DNA from: CBDCUE01 sp965222515
GTDB taxonomy: Bacteria > Pseudomonadota > Alphaproteobacteria > Rickettsiales > JABIRX01
Assembly (NCBI GenBank): GCA_965222515.1
Contig: CBDCUE010000015.1
Span: 55,591 to 119,590, forward strand
Length of the DNA stretch: 64,000 nt
Reading direction: 5' to 3'
Numbering within the stretch: position 1 is the first letter of the stretch; each line of letters begins with the position of its first letter. Shown here piece after piece: positions 24,743-35,590 of this stretch. The translations under genes and the position numbers were made by a program. The notes below the pieces were generated by a model. The model was given only the letters and a program-made list of their open reading frames with translations, was not told the origin of the DNA and ran no database searches.

Positions 24743-26590
24743 TTAAAAGACGATAATATTATCCTCTTTGAAATGTTGTAATAAGTTATAAGTAAGTTCA
24801 ATATTTAAAGCTTTATCATTGGCAAAAAACTTATAATCATTTTCAGAGTAATTATTTACTAATTCTAAAACATCTTCCATATTTATATTTTCCTTCTCCA
24901 TAATAATTATGGCATCTTTTACTTTAGAAAACTCTGCTTTCATTATATAAATTTCTTTTTTATGTATTTTTTCTATTTGATAATTTAAACCATATCCATA
25001 AAATAAAGCTAAATGTGTAAATACAAAATTATTATCCTCTATATGACCAAAGCTCCATAAACTCTCCCTATCCGGATTATTTGCCAGCTTTAAAACTTTA
25101 AAACCATTATCTACATCTTGATATTTTTCACTTGCTCTTTTTACTCTTTCTACTGTTATATCAAAAATTGTTTTATATCCTGCCTTAAAAGCCTCCTTTT
25201 TTTTATCAATTTTTTCTGGCCATTGCACTAAAATAAATTTTCGCTTTCCTAACTCTTTATCATCTATTTTTAATAGACCTTGCTTTTCATTATTATCTAT
25301 TTCTTCTTGATTTAATTCCATTACGGCTTGCCCTGTTGTGCCAGATCCTGCAAAAAAGTCTAGGATTATATCGTTAGGTTTACTCACTAATTCAGTAAAT
25401 CTTTTAATTAAGGATACTGGTTTAGGATTATCAAAATAATTACCTCCTAATATTTTTTTTAAATCATTAGTAGCATTTGTAGTTGTGTCAATATCATCCC
25501 ATAATGTTTTTGAAACCCTCCCCCTCTCTAGGGCTTCTGACAAAAACCTTTTCCTTTGTGGTGCAGAATCTCCTTTACTACCAAAAATAATTCTATTATC
25601 TTTTATTAATTGTGTATATGTTTTATAATCATTTTTCCAACTTCCCCCTGTATTTGGTTTGTATATTTTCCCAGTTTTTGGATTTACAACTTCATATTGT
25701 TGATTAGGTCTCCACCCGCCTACTTGGAAGGGGTCTGCTTTCCAATCTCCTCTGGGATCATTATCAGGGTTAGAAAAACCCTCTCCATTCTCTTTAATTC
25801 TAAATAATGTTCTATTTTTTATGTAATGATTTTTATTTTTAAAATATATAAAGTTATAGGTATGTGAAGTAGAAATAAGAGCTGTATTAGTAACGGATTT
25901 TGTAGAATTCCATATTATATTATCTAAAACTTCTGATTCGCCAAAAACTTCATTCATTAATAACTTTAAATGAGCTCCCTCATCATCACTAATAGAAACA
26001 AAGATAACTCCATCATCTGTCAACAAATCTCGTGCAATCATTAATCTAGAATACATAAAAGACAGCCATTTGGAATGTTTTTTCCCATTTGATTTTTCAA
26101 TATAATCAGATAATTGTTCACCTGTTCTTTCATCAATTTCTCCTGTTTCAATTAAATATTGTTTTATATCTAATTCAAATTTATCATTATAAACAAAATC
26201 ATTTCCTGTATTATAAGGAGGATCAATATAAATACATTTTACTTTTCCTTTATAAGATTTTTTAAGCAATTTTAACACTTGCAAATTATCTCCTTCTATA
26301 ATTAAGTTTTCTGTTTTGTCAAAATCTTTACTTCGTTTTTTATCAAATTCTAATGTCCCGTCTGTATAATTTTGATAAGCAATTTTTTTAGCATTATTCT
26401 TTCCTGCCCAATTAAAAGTAAATCTTTCTAAATCTGGCTTATCTTGATATTCATCACAAAAATTCTTTACTTCATCTATAATTAAATTGCCATCAATATC
26501 AAAAAAATTAGGCAATAGTTTTTTTAATTCGGCTAATTTTTCATTAGGCTTATTTGCTAAATCATCATAAATATTAATTTTATTAGTCAT
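24743..26590 (-). CDS. mod: type III restriction-modification methyltransferase Mod, system 2
   Basis: 615-residue beta-class adenine methyltransferase with DPPYNTGND at residues 123-131 and FFAGSGTTGQAVMEL about 280 residues later. The intervening target-recognition region (WNSTKSVTNTALISTSHTYN, then GGWRPNQQYEVVNPKTG) differs from that of system 1, so the recognition sequence should differ. It overlaps the upstream KilA-N gene by 8 bp. In transcription order the operon is res2, KilA-N gene, mod2, unknown gene. Confidence 0.93.
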   Translation of the reverse strand: MTNKINIYDDLANKPNEKLAELKKLLPNFFDIDGNLIIDEVKNFCDEYQDKPDLERFTFNWAGKNNAKKIAYQNYTDGTLEFDKKRSKDFDKTENLIIEGDNLQVLKLLKKSYKGKVKCIYIDPPYNTGNDFVYNDKFELDIKQYLIETGEIDERTGEQLSDYIEKSNGKKHSKWLSFMYSRLMIARDLLTDDGVIFVSISDDEGAHLKLLMNEVFGESEVLDNIIWNSTKSVTNTALISTSHTYNFIYFKNKNHYIKNRTLFRIKENGEGFSNPDNDPRGDWKADPFQVGGWRPNQQYEVVNPKTGKIYKPNTGGSWKNDYKTYTQLIKDNRIIFGSKGDSAPQRKRFLSEALERGRVSKTLWDDIDTTTNATNDLKKILGGNYFDNPKPVSLIKRFTELVSKPNDIILDFFAGSGTTGQAVMELNQEEIDNNEKQGLLKIDDKELGKRKFILVQWPEKIDKKKEAFKAGYKTIFDITVERVKRASEKYQDVDNGFKVLKLANNPDRESLWSFGHIEDNNFVFTHLALFYGYGLNYQIEKIHKKEIYIMKAEFSKVKDAIIIMEKENINMEDVLELVNNYSENDYKFFANDKALNIELTYNLLQHFKEDNIIVF

Positions 26591-27467
26591 TTTTATCTGT
26601 ATTTGGTTTTGTACTTGATAAATAAACTTCTGGAGAAGTTCTTTTTATAGATTTTTTATTTTTTATATCATTTAGATTCTCTAATTGCCATTGAGCCAAT
26701 TCCTTTAGTTCTTTAAACCTTTCTTTTTTTGTAATTCCTTTTCTAATCATTTCAGCATTTTTACTTTCTAAATTTGATAGAACATGCAATTCATTTATAC
26801 TTGCCGTATCTCTAATATTCTCTCCTAATTTGTCTTTATTTTTATTCTCTTTTTTCCATTCTTTTGCAATGCAACCAAAAACTGCTATATTTAAGAAATC
26901 AGCTTCCTCTGCATATTCCCATTCTTTTACCCACTTTCTTGAAATTGGTATAATATGTTTTTTTATTTCATCAGTTTGCAAGCTATAACTTACTTTTGAT
27001 AGAACTCTCCTTGAGTTCCATTCAAGATTATTTTCATTACTTTCTACCTCCTTAAGTCTTTTATATTCAGCTATAAGGTAAAGCTTAAAAGAGGGGCTAA
27101 GCCAAGTTCCAAACTCAAAAGCAATGTCTTTATGGGCATATGTTCCTCCAAATTTACCTGATTTTGAGATAAGCCCAATAGCATCAGTAGTTACAACCCA
27201 TTTTCTAGGAGTCAAAGTAAAGCTATTAAGCCCTGCTTCTTTTTTAAAGGTGTCGAATTCGACACCTTTAAAATTCTTATTATTCATACTTTCCCACAAA
27301 CCAAGAAACTCAACTGTATTTCTATTTCTCATCCAATTTTTAATATGGTCAGTTCCCTCTTCTCCTTTGACCATATCTGTTAAACAGATATAATCTTCAT
27401 TATTTATTTTTTTTATATTAATTTGCTTATCTTTTACCTTGATTTGATTCTTTTTATTAAAAAACAT
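26583..27467 (-). CDS. KilA-N domain protein in RM operon 2
   Basis: 294 residues with a KilA-N DNA-binding domain over roughly residues 15-140. The visible parts are DYICLTDMVK, HIKNWMRNRNTVEFLGLWE, then GGTYAHKDIAFEFGTWLSP and FKLYLIAEYKRLKE. The C-terminal half is Lys/Glu-rich and unassigned. KilA-N proteins are common in phages and in some restriction loci, with regulatory or antiphage roles proposed but not settled. It sits between res2 and mod2 with an 8-bp overlap to mod2, so it is translationally coupled. Confidence 0.85.
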   Translation of the reverse strand: MFFNKKNQIKVKDKQINIKKINNEDYICLTDMVKGEEGTDHIKNWMRNRNTVEFLGLWESMNNKNFKGVEFDTFKKEAGLNSFTLTPRKWVVTTDAIGLISKSGKFGGTYAHKDIAFEFGTWLSPSFKLYLIAEYKRLKEVESNENNLEWNSRRVLSKVSYSLQTDEIKKHIIPISRKWVKEWEYAEEADFLNIAVFGCIAKEWKKENKNKDKLGENIRDTASINELHVLSNLESKNAEMIRKGITKKERFKELKELAQWQLENLNDIKNKKSIKRTSPEVYLSSTKPNTDKND

Positions 27468-27476
27468 TTTCTTTAT

Positions 27477-29942
27477 TTATAAATTATTATTTTTTGGGAT
27501 ATAAACAGAAAAACTATCTTTCTGTTGTAATTGAGATAATTCAAGAGAGTCTGCTCCTTGATGTTCTATATATTTTTTCTCTGTTGCAAATCCTAATTCT
27601 TCAAAATGCTTTATTGCACATTTAATCTTAAATCTTTCTTCAGGATCTAATTCTTTAGGCTTTTTAGATTTTACCTCAAATACCATATATAATTTATTAT
27701 TACTATTTAATAACAAAGCAAAATCTGGTGTGTATTTACCAATAGGTGTATTAATATGGAACTTATCATTGCTTCCCTTTGGTAACTTTACAAATAATTC
27801 AATATTTGGTGTATTATCTGCTAAATTAACAAATTTCTTTTCTTCATTAGAATCACAATCAACTAAATCAAATAAGGATTTTTCAGATTCTTTTAAATCT
27901 TCATGATAACTTATTCTTTTATCTTCTACAAAATTATTTTCATCCCACTTGTTGCCATTTTTTTTATAAATGACCTCTGCTGTTGCCATAATATAATCTT
28001 TTTTTTCTATTTCTATAATATTTATAGCTTCTTTTATCCATAAATCAGGGTTATTCTTTACCTTATCAATATCTACATTACTAATAATTTTTTTTATCTC
28101 TTTAACAGAAAACCAAGTTTTATCTTTTATAGATTTTATTAACTGATTTTTATTATAGTTTGTTTTTATTTCTATATTTTGATAATTATCATCATAATTC
28201 ACTTTTATATCTCCACCTGTGATAGTAATAGATTTTTTTTCTACTCTTAAATTCTCTAACTCCTGTGCTATTTTTTTATAAAAAGACTCTTTATTTTTAA
28301 ATTCTATATACCATTTAGTTTTTGGTTGTAATCTTTTCCATAACTCTTTTGCTAAATCTTTTTTATCTTTCTTTATATTAATTATTTTAGATTGTCTTTC
28401 CTTAGCATTCTTTATATTAGATTCTTTGCTACCTCCCCATGATGATTCTTTTTGATAGTCTCCACAAAATTGCTCATATTGTAATCCTCCTATAATAGTT
28501 AAATTATTTAATCTTTCCTTATCTAATATACTTGCATCTTCAAATAATCTCTCTCCTTTCTGATTAATACATAGTCTTAAACCTCTTCCTACATATTGCC
28601 TTTTATTATCTTCTCCTGCTATATTTCTTAAAAAACAAATATTAAAAATATTTGGATTATCCCACCCTATACCAAGACTTGTATGTGCAAATATAAATTC
28701 CACTTCATTATCCATTGAAAGCAACTCTTCTTTATCTTTTAAGATAAGTCTTGTCATTGCCTGCTCTTTTCCATCATTAGTTTTATCTTTAATTTTAGTT
28801 GCTTCACTAAAATAATAAGCATATTTATTATCTATTACCTCTGCTTCTTGTTTAAAAATCTTTCTATATTCTTTTATGAAAATTTGTTTAACAATACCTA
28901 ATGGATTTTCATTGCTTCCTATAAAATCAGAAACTCTTGAAACAAAAAATAAAGAAATTTGTTTGATTTTATTATTATTTAACTGTTCTTTTTTTTCTTT
29001 ATGATGAAATAAGGTCTGTCTTATTTGCTCTTTTAAAATTAAAAATTCATCCTCATCACTAGAAATTAAATCACTAAGTTTTGCTCCATTAACAAATTGT
29101 ATATTATCTGTAGTAATAAATTTAACCTTGTAAATATCTAGTTTATTATCATTTAGTTTTTTTCCTAATATATCATTTTTTTTTATACTATATGTTTTAG
29201 AACCATATTTTATTTTCGCAGATTGCTTGGCTTGATCTACTTTTTCTAAATAAAGTGATAATTTAGTTTTCCCTTCTAATTCAACAGCAAAATACTCCAA
29301 TCTTTTTACCTGTCTATCATTATAAGCTTGTTCAGGAGTATATTTATAAATAATATTATCCTTATTCTCTTTAGGATGAGTTGCTGAGTAACTTAATAAG
29401 AATTTAGGATTTAATAATTTTTTTAACTCTAATAAATTAAATTTTTTATTTAATTGTGGCTCATCTACTATAACAATAGGTCTTAATCCTTTTATTTGAT
29501 TAATTTGACTCCCATTACCAAACAAAGCATCTCTTTCTTGATCTCGCAAAATATTAGTTTCTTTATCAAATGATTGTTTTGTTAAGATTAGAATTTGCAA
29601 ATCTCCCCCATTAATAAAGTTAGTAATAATTCCTAACTTTCCTTTTTCATAATTATGCACATCATAAATAAGATTATCATATTCATCTTGAAAATATTCA
29701 GCAAAAACTTCAAAAGTTTTATAAATCCCTTCTTTTATAGCAACTCTTGGAACAACAATAATAAATTTATTATGCTTAAATTCTTGATAAATTTGAAATA
29801 TGGTCGATATAAAAGTAAAAGTTTTACCAGTCCCAGTCTCCATCTCAATAGCAAGATCTTCCTTATTACCTTTTAAAATACAATCTAATGTTGTTTTTAT
29901 GGCATCTTTTTGGAACTGTAAATCTTCTATTTGTATTTTCAT
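27477..29942 (-). CDS. res: type III restriction endonuclease subunit Res, system 2
   Basis: 821-residue SF2 helicase-nuclease: METGTGKTFTF at residues 34-44, the DEPQ box, FAHTSLGIGWDNPNIFNICF, QYVGRGLRLCIN and a C-terminal PD-(D/E)xK site (YTPDFALLL, then MVFEVKSK). It is shorter than Res1 and clearly diverged in the central region, so it is not a recent duplicate. It is the first gene of its operon. The 144 nt upstream hold only a hairpin and the end of a broken IS. Confidence 0.93.
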   Translation of the reverse strand: MKIQIEDLQFQKDAIKTTLDCILKGNKEDLAIEMETGTGKTFTFISTIFQIYQEFKHNKFIIVVPRVAIKEGIYKTFEVFAEYFQDEYDNLIYDVHNYEKGKLGIITNFINGGDLQILILTKQSFDKETNILRDQERDALFGNGSQINQIKGLRPIVIVDEPQLNKKFNLLELKKLLNPKFLLSYSATHPKENKDNIIYKYTPEQAYNDRQVKRLEYFAVELEGKTKLSLYLEKVDQAKQSAKIKYGSKTYSIKKNDILGKKLNDNKLDIYKVKFITTDNIQFVNGAKLSDLISSDEDEFLILKEQIRQTLFHHKEKKEQLNNNKIKQISLFFVSRVSDFIGSNENPLGIVKQIFIKEYRKIFKQEAEVIDNKYAYYFSEATKIKDKTNDGKEQAMTRLILKDKEELLSMDNEVEFIFAHTSLGIGWDNPNIFNICFLRNIAGEDNKRQYVGRGLRLCINQKGERLFEDASILDKERLNNLTIIGGLQYEQFCGDYQKESSWGGSKESNIKNAKERQSKIINIKKDKKDLAKELWKRLQPKTKWYIEFKNKESFYKKIAQELENLRVEKKSITITGGDIKVNYDDNYQNIEIKTNYNKNQLIKSIKDKTWFSVKEIKKIISNVDIDKVKNNPDLWIKEAINIIEIEKKDYIMATAEVIYKKNGNKWDENNFVEDKRISYHEDLKESEKSLFDLVDCDSNEEKKFVNLADNTPNIELFVKLPKGSNDKFHINTPIGKYTPDFALLLNSNNKLYMVFEVKSKKPKELDPEERFKIKCAIKHFEELGFATEKKYIEHQGADSLELSQLQQKDSFSVYIPKNNNL

Positions 29943-30070
29943 TACATTTTTGTGTTTTTAATAAATCAATTATATTATAAAAACAAATTCTATAAATTTC
30001 ATTATCTTTATAAAAAAACTATAAAAATTCTATAAACCCAATAACCTCTTCCCACCTTTTAGTTCGGAAT

Positions 30071-30108
30071 ATAGAACCCCATTTTTTTACATCAAAAAAG
30101 GGGTTCTA
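30071..30108. terminator. strong A/T-flanked hairpin downstream of the IS5-like copy A
   Basis: ATAGAACCCC and GGGGTTCTAT form a perfect 10-bp stem extended by facing T and A runs around a 6-nt loop. The stop codon of the truncated transposase lies inside it. It could terminate transcription entering from the IS side before res2. Confidence 0.5.
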
Positions 30109-31190
30109 TCTATTTTAAATACTGAAGTTTTATTCTCTAATATATCATAGAAATTAACATCTTTATAATAATTATTAATTAATTTATACATAGTCATCTT
30201 ATCTTGTTCTATCGTGTTAACCCCAAAACAAACCTCAGTAATGTCTATACCTTTTTTTAATGATAAATAATTTTCGTCCTTGCCTCTTTTGATTGGTCTT
30301 ACAAATGGTTGGTCAAAACTTATTATTCTGCCTGGAATACTTGTAACCTTTTCTTTGTATTTTCTTTGTTGTTGCCTAAAAATCTCTTTTCCTACTACTA
30401 ACTTTTTTTCTATTTCCTTTATTAACCCTTGTAAACCCACCTCCTCAATCAATCCTAACTGAAAATTACCAGACGATAATTTCTCCTTTGCTCCCTTTAT
30501 TATTGCTACCAATTGATTAATATTTCTATTAGTAAAATTCAACATTTTCCTAGTTGCCTTATTTATTACTTTCTTGTTTTTCTGCTTCTTTTTTGCAAAA
30601 TCTAAATATATTTTCTTTGCTTTTCTTTTATAAGTTCTTATCTTCTCTTCTATTTTGAACTTTTTTTTTAATATATCTATTTGCTTAATTGCATAACTTC
30701 TTACAGTATTAAGCAATTTTACATCATTTGGATATTCTATTTTACTCTCAAACACTGTACCATCAAGCAACAATTCTTTTCCTTTGACAAACCTTTTATC
30801 CTTTAGCACCTCTAATATTTCTGATTCAAATTTTAAAAAATACTCTGCTCCTAATTTATTTCTTCTTTTTGTTAATAAGCTAGGATCCATCACTTTTGTT
30901 ATCTTGCTTACAAAAGTATCATAACCACAAAAATATTGAAAATATGGATTTTCATAAAAATATTCTAATATCTCAACATCACTCAAACCTAATCTTACTT
31001 TACCGATAAGCAAACCTAGCACTAATTTAGCTGATTTTACCACTCCCAATCTTTTAGGATCAAAATATTTATCATGAAGTGCAATCAAATTATCCCAAGG
31101 AACTAGCTCTGATAATTTTATCCATCTGTTGTTTTCGTCTAACTTACCTCCAAAAGGCATCATATCTGCAAATAATGGTAATGTTCTCAT
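30087..31190 (-). pseudogene. IS5-like transposase, C-terminally truncated, copy A
   Basis: 367 residues. The N-terminal half has the InsH/DUF772-type region (LVLGLLIGKVRLGLSDVEIL, ENPYFQYFCG) and the first catalytic Asp in LLLDGTVFESKI. After VRPIKRGKDENYL the conserved DDE C-terminal part is missing, and the frame runs into unrelated sequence ending in the hairpin. It therefore lacks the later catalytic residues and should be inactive, although this copy is an open frame. Confidence 0.75.
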
Positions 31191-32544
31191 AGCAATGTCT
31201 AAAAAAAATTATATTTTTTTCTAAAAAAGTGCAAAGGTTTTCTCGTCATTATCTTCAAACCTTTGCATTTTTACTCAAAAATCTAACATAAATATACCAC
31301 TCAAACCCTTATAATACAACCCTTTTCCTTGCTTTTTTTACCTAATTCAGCAGACTCTAATTATTAATTAATTTATACATAGTCATCTTATCTTGTTCTA
31401 TCGTGTTAACCCCAAAACAAACCTCAGTAATGTCTATACCTTTTTTTAATGATAAATAATTTTCGTCCTTGCCTCTTTTGATTGGTCTTACAAATGGTTG
31501 GTCAAAACTTATTATTCTGCCTGGAATACTTGTAACCTTTTCTTTGTATTTTCTTTGTTGTTGCCTAAAAATCTCTTTTCCTACTACTAACTTTTTTTCT
31601 ATTTTCTTTATTAACCCTTGTAAACCCACCTCCTCAATCAATCCTAACTGAAAATTACCAGACGATAATTTCTCCTTTGCTCCCTTTATTATTGCTACCA
31701 ATTGATTAATATTTCTATTAGTAAAATTCAACATTTTCCTAGTTGCCTTATTTATTACTTTCTTGTTCTTCTGCTTCTTTTTTGCAAAATCTAAATATAC
31801 TTTCTTTGCTTTTCTTTTGTAAGTTCTTATCTTCTATTTTGAACTTTTTTTTTAATATATCTATTTGCTTAATTGCATAACTTCTTACAGTATTAAGCAA
31901 TTTTACATCATTTGGATATTCTATTTTACTCTCAAACACTGTACCATCAAGCAACAATTCTTTTCCTTTGACAAACCTTTTATCCTTTAGCACCTCTAAT
32001 ATTTCTGATTCAAATTTTAAAAAATACTCTGCTCCTAATTTATTTCTTCTTTTTGTTAATAAGCTAGGATCCATCACTTTTGTTATCTTGCTTACAAAAG
32101 TATCATAACCACAAAAATATTGAAAATATGGATTTTCATAAAAATATTCTAATATCTCAACATCACTCAAACCTAATCTTACTTTACCTATAAGTAAACC
32201 TAGCACTAATTTAGCTGATTTTACCACTCACAATCTTTTAGGATCAAAATATTTATCATGAAGTGCAATCAAATTATCCCAAGGAACTAGCTCTGATAAT
32301 TTTATCCATCTGTTGTTTTCGTCTAACTTACCTCCAAAAGGCATCATTTCTGCAAATAATGGTAATGTTCTCATAGCAATGTCTAAAAAAAATTATATTT
32401 TTTTCTAAAAAAGTGCAAAGGTTTTCTCGTCATTATCTTCAAACCCTTGCATTTTTACTCAAAAATACTAACATAAATATACCACTCAAACCCTTATAAT
32501 ACAACCCTTTTCCTTGCTTTTTTTACCTAATTCAGCAGACTCTA
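30171..32544. repeat. tandem duplication of a truncated IS5-like element
   Basis: Two near-identical direct copies of about 1.19 kb abut head to tail (30171-31360 and 31361-32544). Both begin ATTATTAATT and end GCAGACTCTA. The end GCAGACTCTA would be one IS terminus, while the opposite terminus is absent from both, so an already truncated element was duplicated. Confidence 0.85.
31361..32374 (-). pseudogene. IS5-like transposase, copy B, decayed
   Basis: Same sequence as copy A with two added lesions. GGA has become TGA at 32228-32230 (the Gly in DPKRLGVVKS), and a 5-bp deletion near 31830 shifts the frame. It is truncated at the same C-terminal point as copy A, so it decayed after the duplication. 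Confidence 0.85.
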
Positions 32545-32646
32545 GATAGTAATCTATCTTGACTCTTATACTATTTTAGTTTTATAATTGACACATTTAG
32601 CAGGTTTGTTCTTATTTAACTCTTTATCTTTTCTCAATTTATATCT

Positions 32647-35253
32647 CTATAGTAATTTTTCTTTAAAATTCTCTTCAAATGTTCTTTCTCGCTTTTCTTT
32701 ATTATAAAATCTTAACCCTAATAATTTAAAATTGCCTTCTTCCTCATGCAATTTATCTAATTTATATTTTCCCTCTATTTCCATAAGAAACTTTTCTTTT
32801 TCTTCATCAAATTTTAACAAGTGAGTGCCTTTTGGCTCGATAAAAACTTGATATGATATATCCTTTTCTTTTTTGTTGCTTAAAAATAAAATGAAGTCAG
32901 GCTCAAACCCTTCTCCATCTGAAAATCTGTATAATTTTAATTCTCTATCATTTCGAACTAATTTTATATCGGTGTATTCTTTTTGTAATTGCTTAATATA
33001 TCCTGCAAAAAAGTTAATAAAATTTTCTTCCTCTGTACTACCTAATAATTTATCATAAATAAAAAAATCTCTAATTTGAGCCGTTAGTTCTATTTTTTTA
33101 AATAATTTATTTTCTGGATTAAAGCTTAATTCTTTTTCTTGCTTAAAAATTTTATTAAATTTATATCTATAAAAAACATCTGTTCCTTTTTTATTGCTAG
33201 CTTTGTTTTTTATTTGCTTACTTATTTTAGGTAGTTGCTCATTTAATATTTCTAAAAAATTATCTGCTGAAATTAATTGCTCTTTAGATTTACTAAACTC
33301 TATACTAACCCCACCTAAAAATTTATCTTTTAATAAATCATCTATTGTTTCTAAATTACCAAAAAATTTTTTTAAATTAGCAAAGTTCCAAAAATCTTTT
33401 TGTTGGTTAAAAGCTTTAAAAATTATTTTTTTATCTATTTCACTGATTTTAATTCTTTCTAAAATCTTTTTGTTATCAGGTCTATAGTTATTTTTCTTAT
33501 CTTTAAAAACAAGGTTTTCTTTAATATTATCAGTAGTTACTGAGCTATCAAAGCTATTTTGAATTTCATAATCTGCAAAAGAATTTTTATTTTTATTATC
33601 ATTAATAATTTGTTTATTTTTATAAATAATAGCTTTTTCATAAAATTCTTTATTATTTATTTTTATTTTTACTGTCTGTAAATTATTTTCTTTAGGGTCT
33701 TTTAAACCTTCATCAATTAAAGCTTGTTCTAATTCTGTTAAATATTTGCTATCATATTTACTATGATAATGCAAAGTTTCTAATATTGCACATTCATCAT
33801 CAGGATGTTGATCATATTTTCTAGTAAAAAGATCTTGCTCTTCATTTATTCTAAAAGGATAGTATCTTGCTCCCCTTCCAATAAGCTGGGCTTCACTAGA
33901 GGTTGTTTTCCCTGCTTTATATTTTCCATCCTTTTTCCAATCTCCATCTCTTACATCATAAAGTCTTACTATATCAAAGAGATTTAATACATCCCAACCT
34001 TCGTTTAACTTATTTACTGCAAAAATAACTCTAATAGGATTGTTTTTATCTTCTAAAGAATTTAGCAATATTTGATTTTGTTCTTTTTCTTTTTCATCAT
34101 TTACATTTAGAGTTTTGCAAGGGGAAAAGTCATCTTTTAATTCATCAATTAAAAGTTGTAAATTACTATTATAGATTTTATCTAAATAACTAAATACAGA
34201 TACCAATATATTGCTTTCTGTAGGCTCATAATTAATAGCAAAAGTCTTTTCTAAATCATCTATTGTTATATTATCAATTAAGCTTCTAAAATTATGCTCA
34301 TTTTTTGTTGATTGTGCAATAGTTTTTTGTGCCTTGAATAGAATTACAGGTTTTAAAAATATTCCATTTTTTTCTGCTATTTTTAAACGATATTGTGATA
34401 ATAGAACACTATGAAGTATTACCTGCTTAATACTAGAATCCAAAGATAAAGTTTTTATTTCTTTAGAAAACTTATCTTTTCTGAAATTAATTAAATCATA
34501 TTTATAAATAATTTTGTCTTTATATTTATTATGAATATCTTTATTTAATAGATCTATTGTTGCTGTGAACTCTATTAAAACATTATCTTCAGATTGATTT
34601 AATATTTCTTTAATTGTATCTTCCCAATTATTTTCCTTTTCCTTTTCTGTTTTGTTTTTAGTAGCCACATTAATATGATGGGCTTCATCACTTAATAAAA
34701 CTATTTTTTTATCTTCAAAATCTGCATAAGTTATACTATTTTCTTTAATTAATTCAGTTAGATTTTTATGTAGGCCTTGAATAGTCGTAAAAAATATATT
34801 TATATCAGTATCATTTGCTTCATTAAAATTTTTAACTTCATTAATAAAAATTTCTCTACCCCCAGAAATAATTTTTTCATTAAATAAATATTTACTACTT
34901 GCTCCATTTAAAAAATTATCTTTAGTTTTTTCCACAATATTACTGGAATCCACAAAAAATAAGAAATTTTTATATCCTTTTTCATATAAATATAATATCA
35001 AACCTGCCATCATTAAAGTTTTTCCGCTTCCTGTTGCCATATTAAATAACAAATGCACAGGTAATATTTTCTTTTTTTCAGGCCACTTTTCTAAATAATA
35101 AATAAATCTTTTAAATGCTTTTTCTTGATATTTTCTAATTGCAAATTTTGAATTAATGTTGCTAATTATATAATCAGGTAAATGAGCATAGATATTATCA
35201 CCCATTACTGTTTCTGTTGCATCTAATTGTTGATATAGAAAATTATTTGTCAT
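32647..35253 (-). CDS. res: type III restriction endonuclease subunit Res, system 3
   Basis: 868-residue SF2 helicase-nuclease of a different subgroup from Res1 and Res2: NMATGSGKTLMMAGLILYL at residues 71-89, DEAHHINV, IRVIFAVNKLNEGWDVLNLF, SEAQLIGRGARYYPF and a C-terminal nuclease region (FEPDFILFL, then VFIEPKG). The latter replaces the usual Glu-x-Lys with Glu-Pro-Lys, as in many of this subgroup. It overlaps the upstream two-helix gene by 11 bp and is last in the operon: mod3, soluble gene, two-helix gene, res3. Confidence 0.92.
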   Translation of the reverse strand: MTNNFLYQQLDATETVMGDNIYAHLPDYIISNINSKFAIRKYQEKAFKRFIYYLEKWPEKKKILPVHLLFNMATGSGKTLMMAGLILYLYEKGYKNFLFFVDSSNIVEKTKDNFLNGASSKYLFNEKIISGGREIFINEVKNFNEANDTDINIFFTTIQGLHKNLTELIKENSITYADFEDKKIVLLSDEAHHINVATKNKTEKEKENNWEDTIKEILNQSEDNVLIEFTATIDLLNKDIHNKYKDKIIYKYDLINFRKDKFSKEIKTLSLDSSIKQVILHSVLLSQYRLKIAEKNGIFLKPVILFKAQKTIAQSTKNEHNFRSLIDNITIDDLEKTFAINYEPTESNILVSVFSYLDKIYNSNLQLLIDELKDDFSPCKTLNVNDEKEKEQNQILLNSLEDKNNPIRVIFAVNKLNEGWDVLNLFDIVRLYDVRDGDWKKDGKYKAGKTTSSEAQLIGRGARYYPFRINEEQDLFTRKYDQHPDDECAILETLHYHSKYDSKYLTELEQALIDEGLKDPKENNLQTVKIKINNKEFYEKAIIYKNKQIINDNKNKNSFADYEIQNSFDSSVTTDNIKENLVFKDKKNNYRPDNKKILERIKISEIDKKIIFKAFNQQKDFWNFANLKKFFGNLETIDDLLKDKFLGGVSIEFSKSKEQLISADNFLEILNEQLPKISKQIKNKASNKKGTDVFYRYKFNKIFKQEKELSFNPENKLFKKIELTAQIRDFFIYDKLLGSTEEENFINFFAGYIKQLQKEYTDIKLVRNDRELKLYRFSDGEGFEPDFILFLSNKKEKDISYQVFIEPKGTHLLKFDEEKEKFLMEIEGKYKLDKLHEEEGNFKLLGLRFYNKEKRERTFEENFKEKLL

Positions 35254-35575
35254 AATTTCTATTCTCTAAAAAATTATTTTCTGAAACAAGCTCCTCAGAT
35301 GATTTAATCACCCTGTTATATGTCCATATAGGTATTATTACAAATGAGGCAATAAATGTTATGCTTATAATAATTAGATTCGGTTGCTGGTTAATATATT
35401 CGTAAATAAATCTAATTATTACCATATAAATGCAACAAAACAAAATATTACCAACACAAGTATAAATATAACTATAAATATTTTGTTTTTTCTGTATTGT
35501 TTTATGTAACAAACAATATTTTATCATTAAATACAATGCATAATTAAAATCACTAATATCTTTTTTAAGTAACAT
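35243..35575 (-). CDS. small two-helix membrane protein in RM operon 3
   Basis: 110 residues with two hydrophobic helices (ILFCCIYMVIIRFIYEYI and LIIISITFIASFVIIPIW) and charged ends. The family is not recognised and it has no sequence resemblance to the two-helix protein of operon 1 beyond topology. It overlaps res3 by 11 bp and lies 15 nt downstream of the 174-residue soluble gene. The arrangement of a soluble protein plus a small membrane protein suggests a sensor/effector or antitoxin/toxin pair, which is inference. Confidence 0.55.
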   Translation of the reverse strand: MLLKKDISDFNYALYLMIKYCLLHKTIQKKQNIYSYIYTCVGNILFCCIYMVIIRFIYEYINQQPNLIIISITFIASFVIIPIWTYNRVIKSSEELVSENNFLENRNYDK

Positions 35576-35590
35576 TATTTTAATTGTTTA

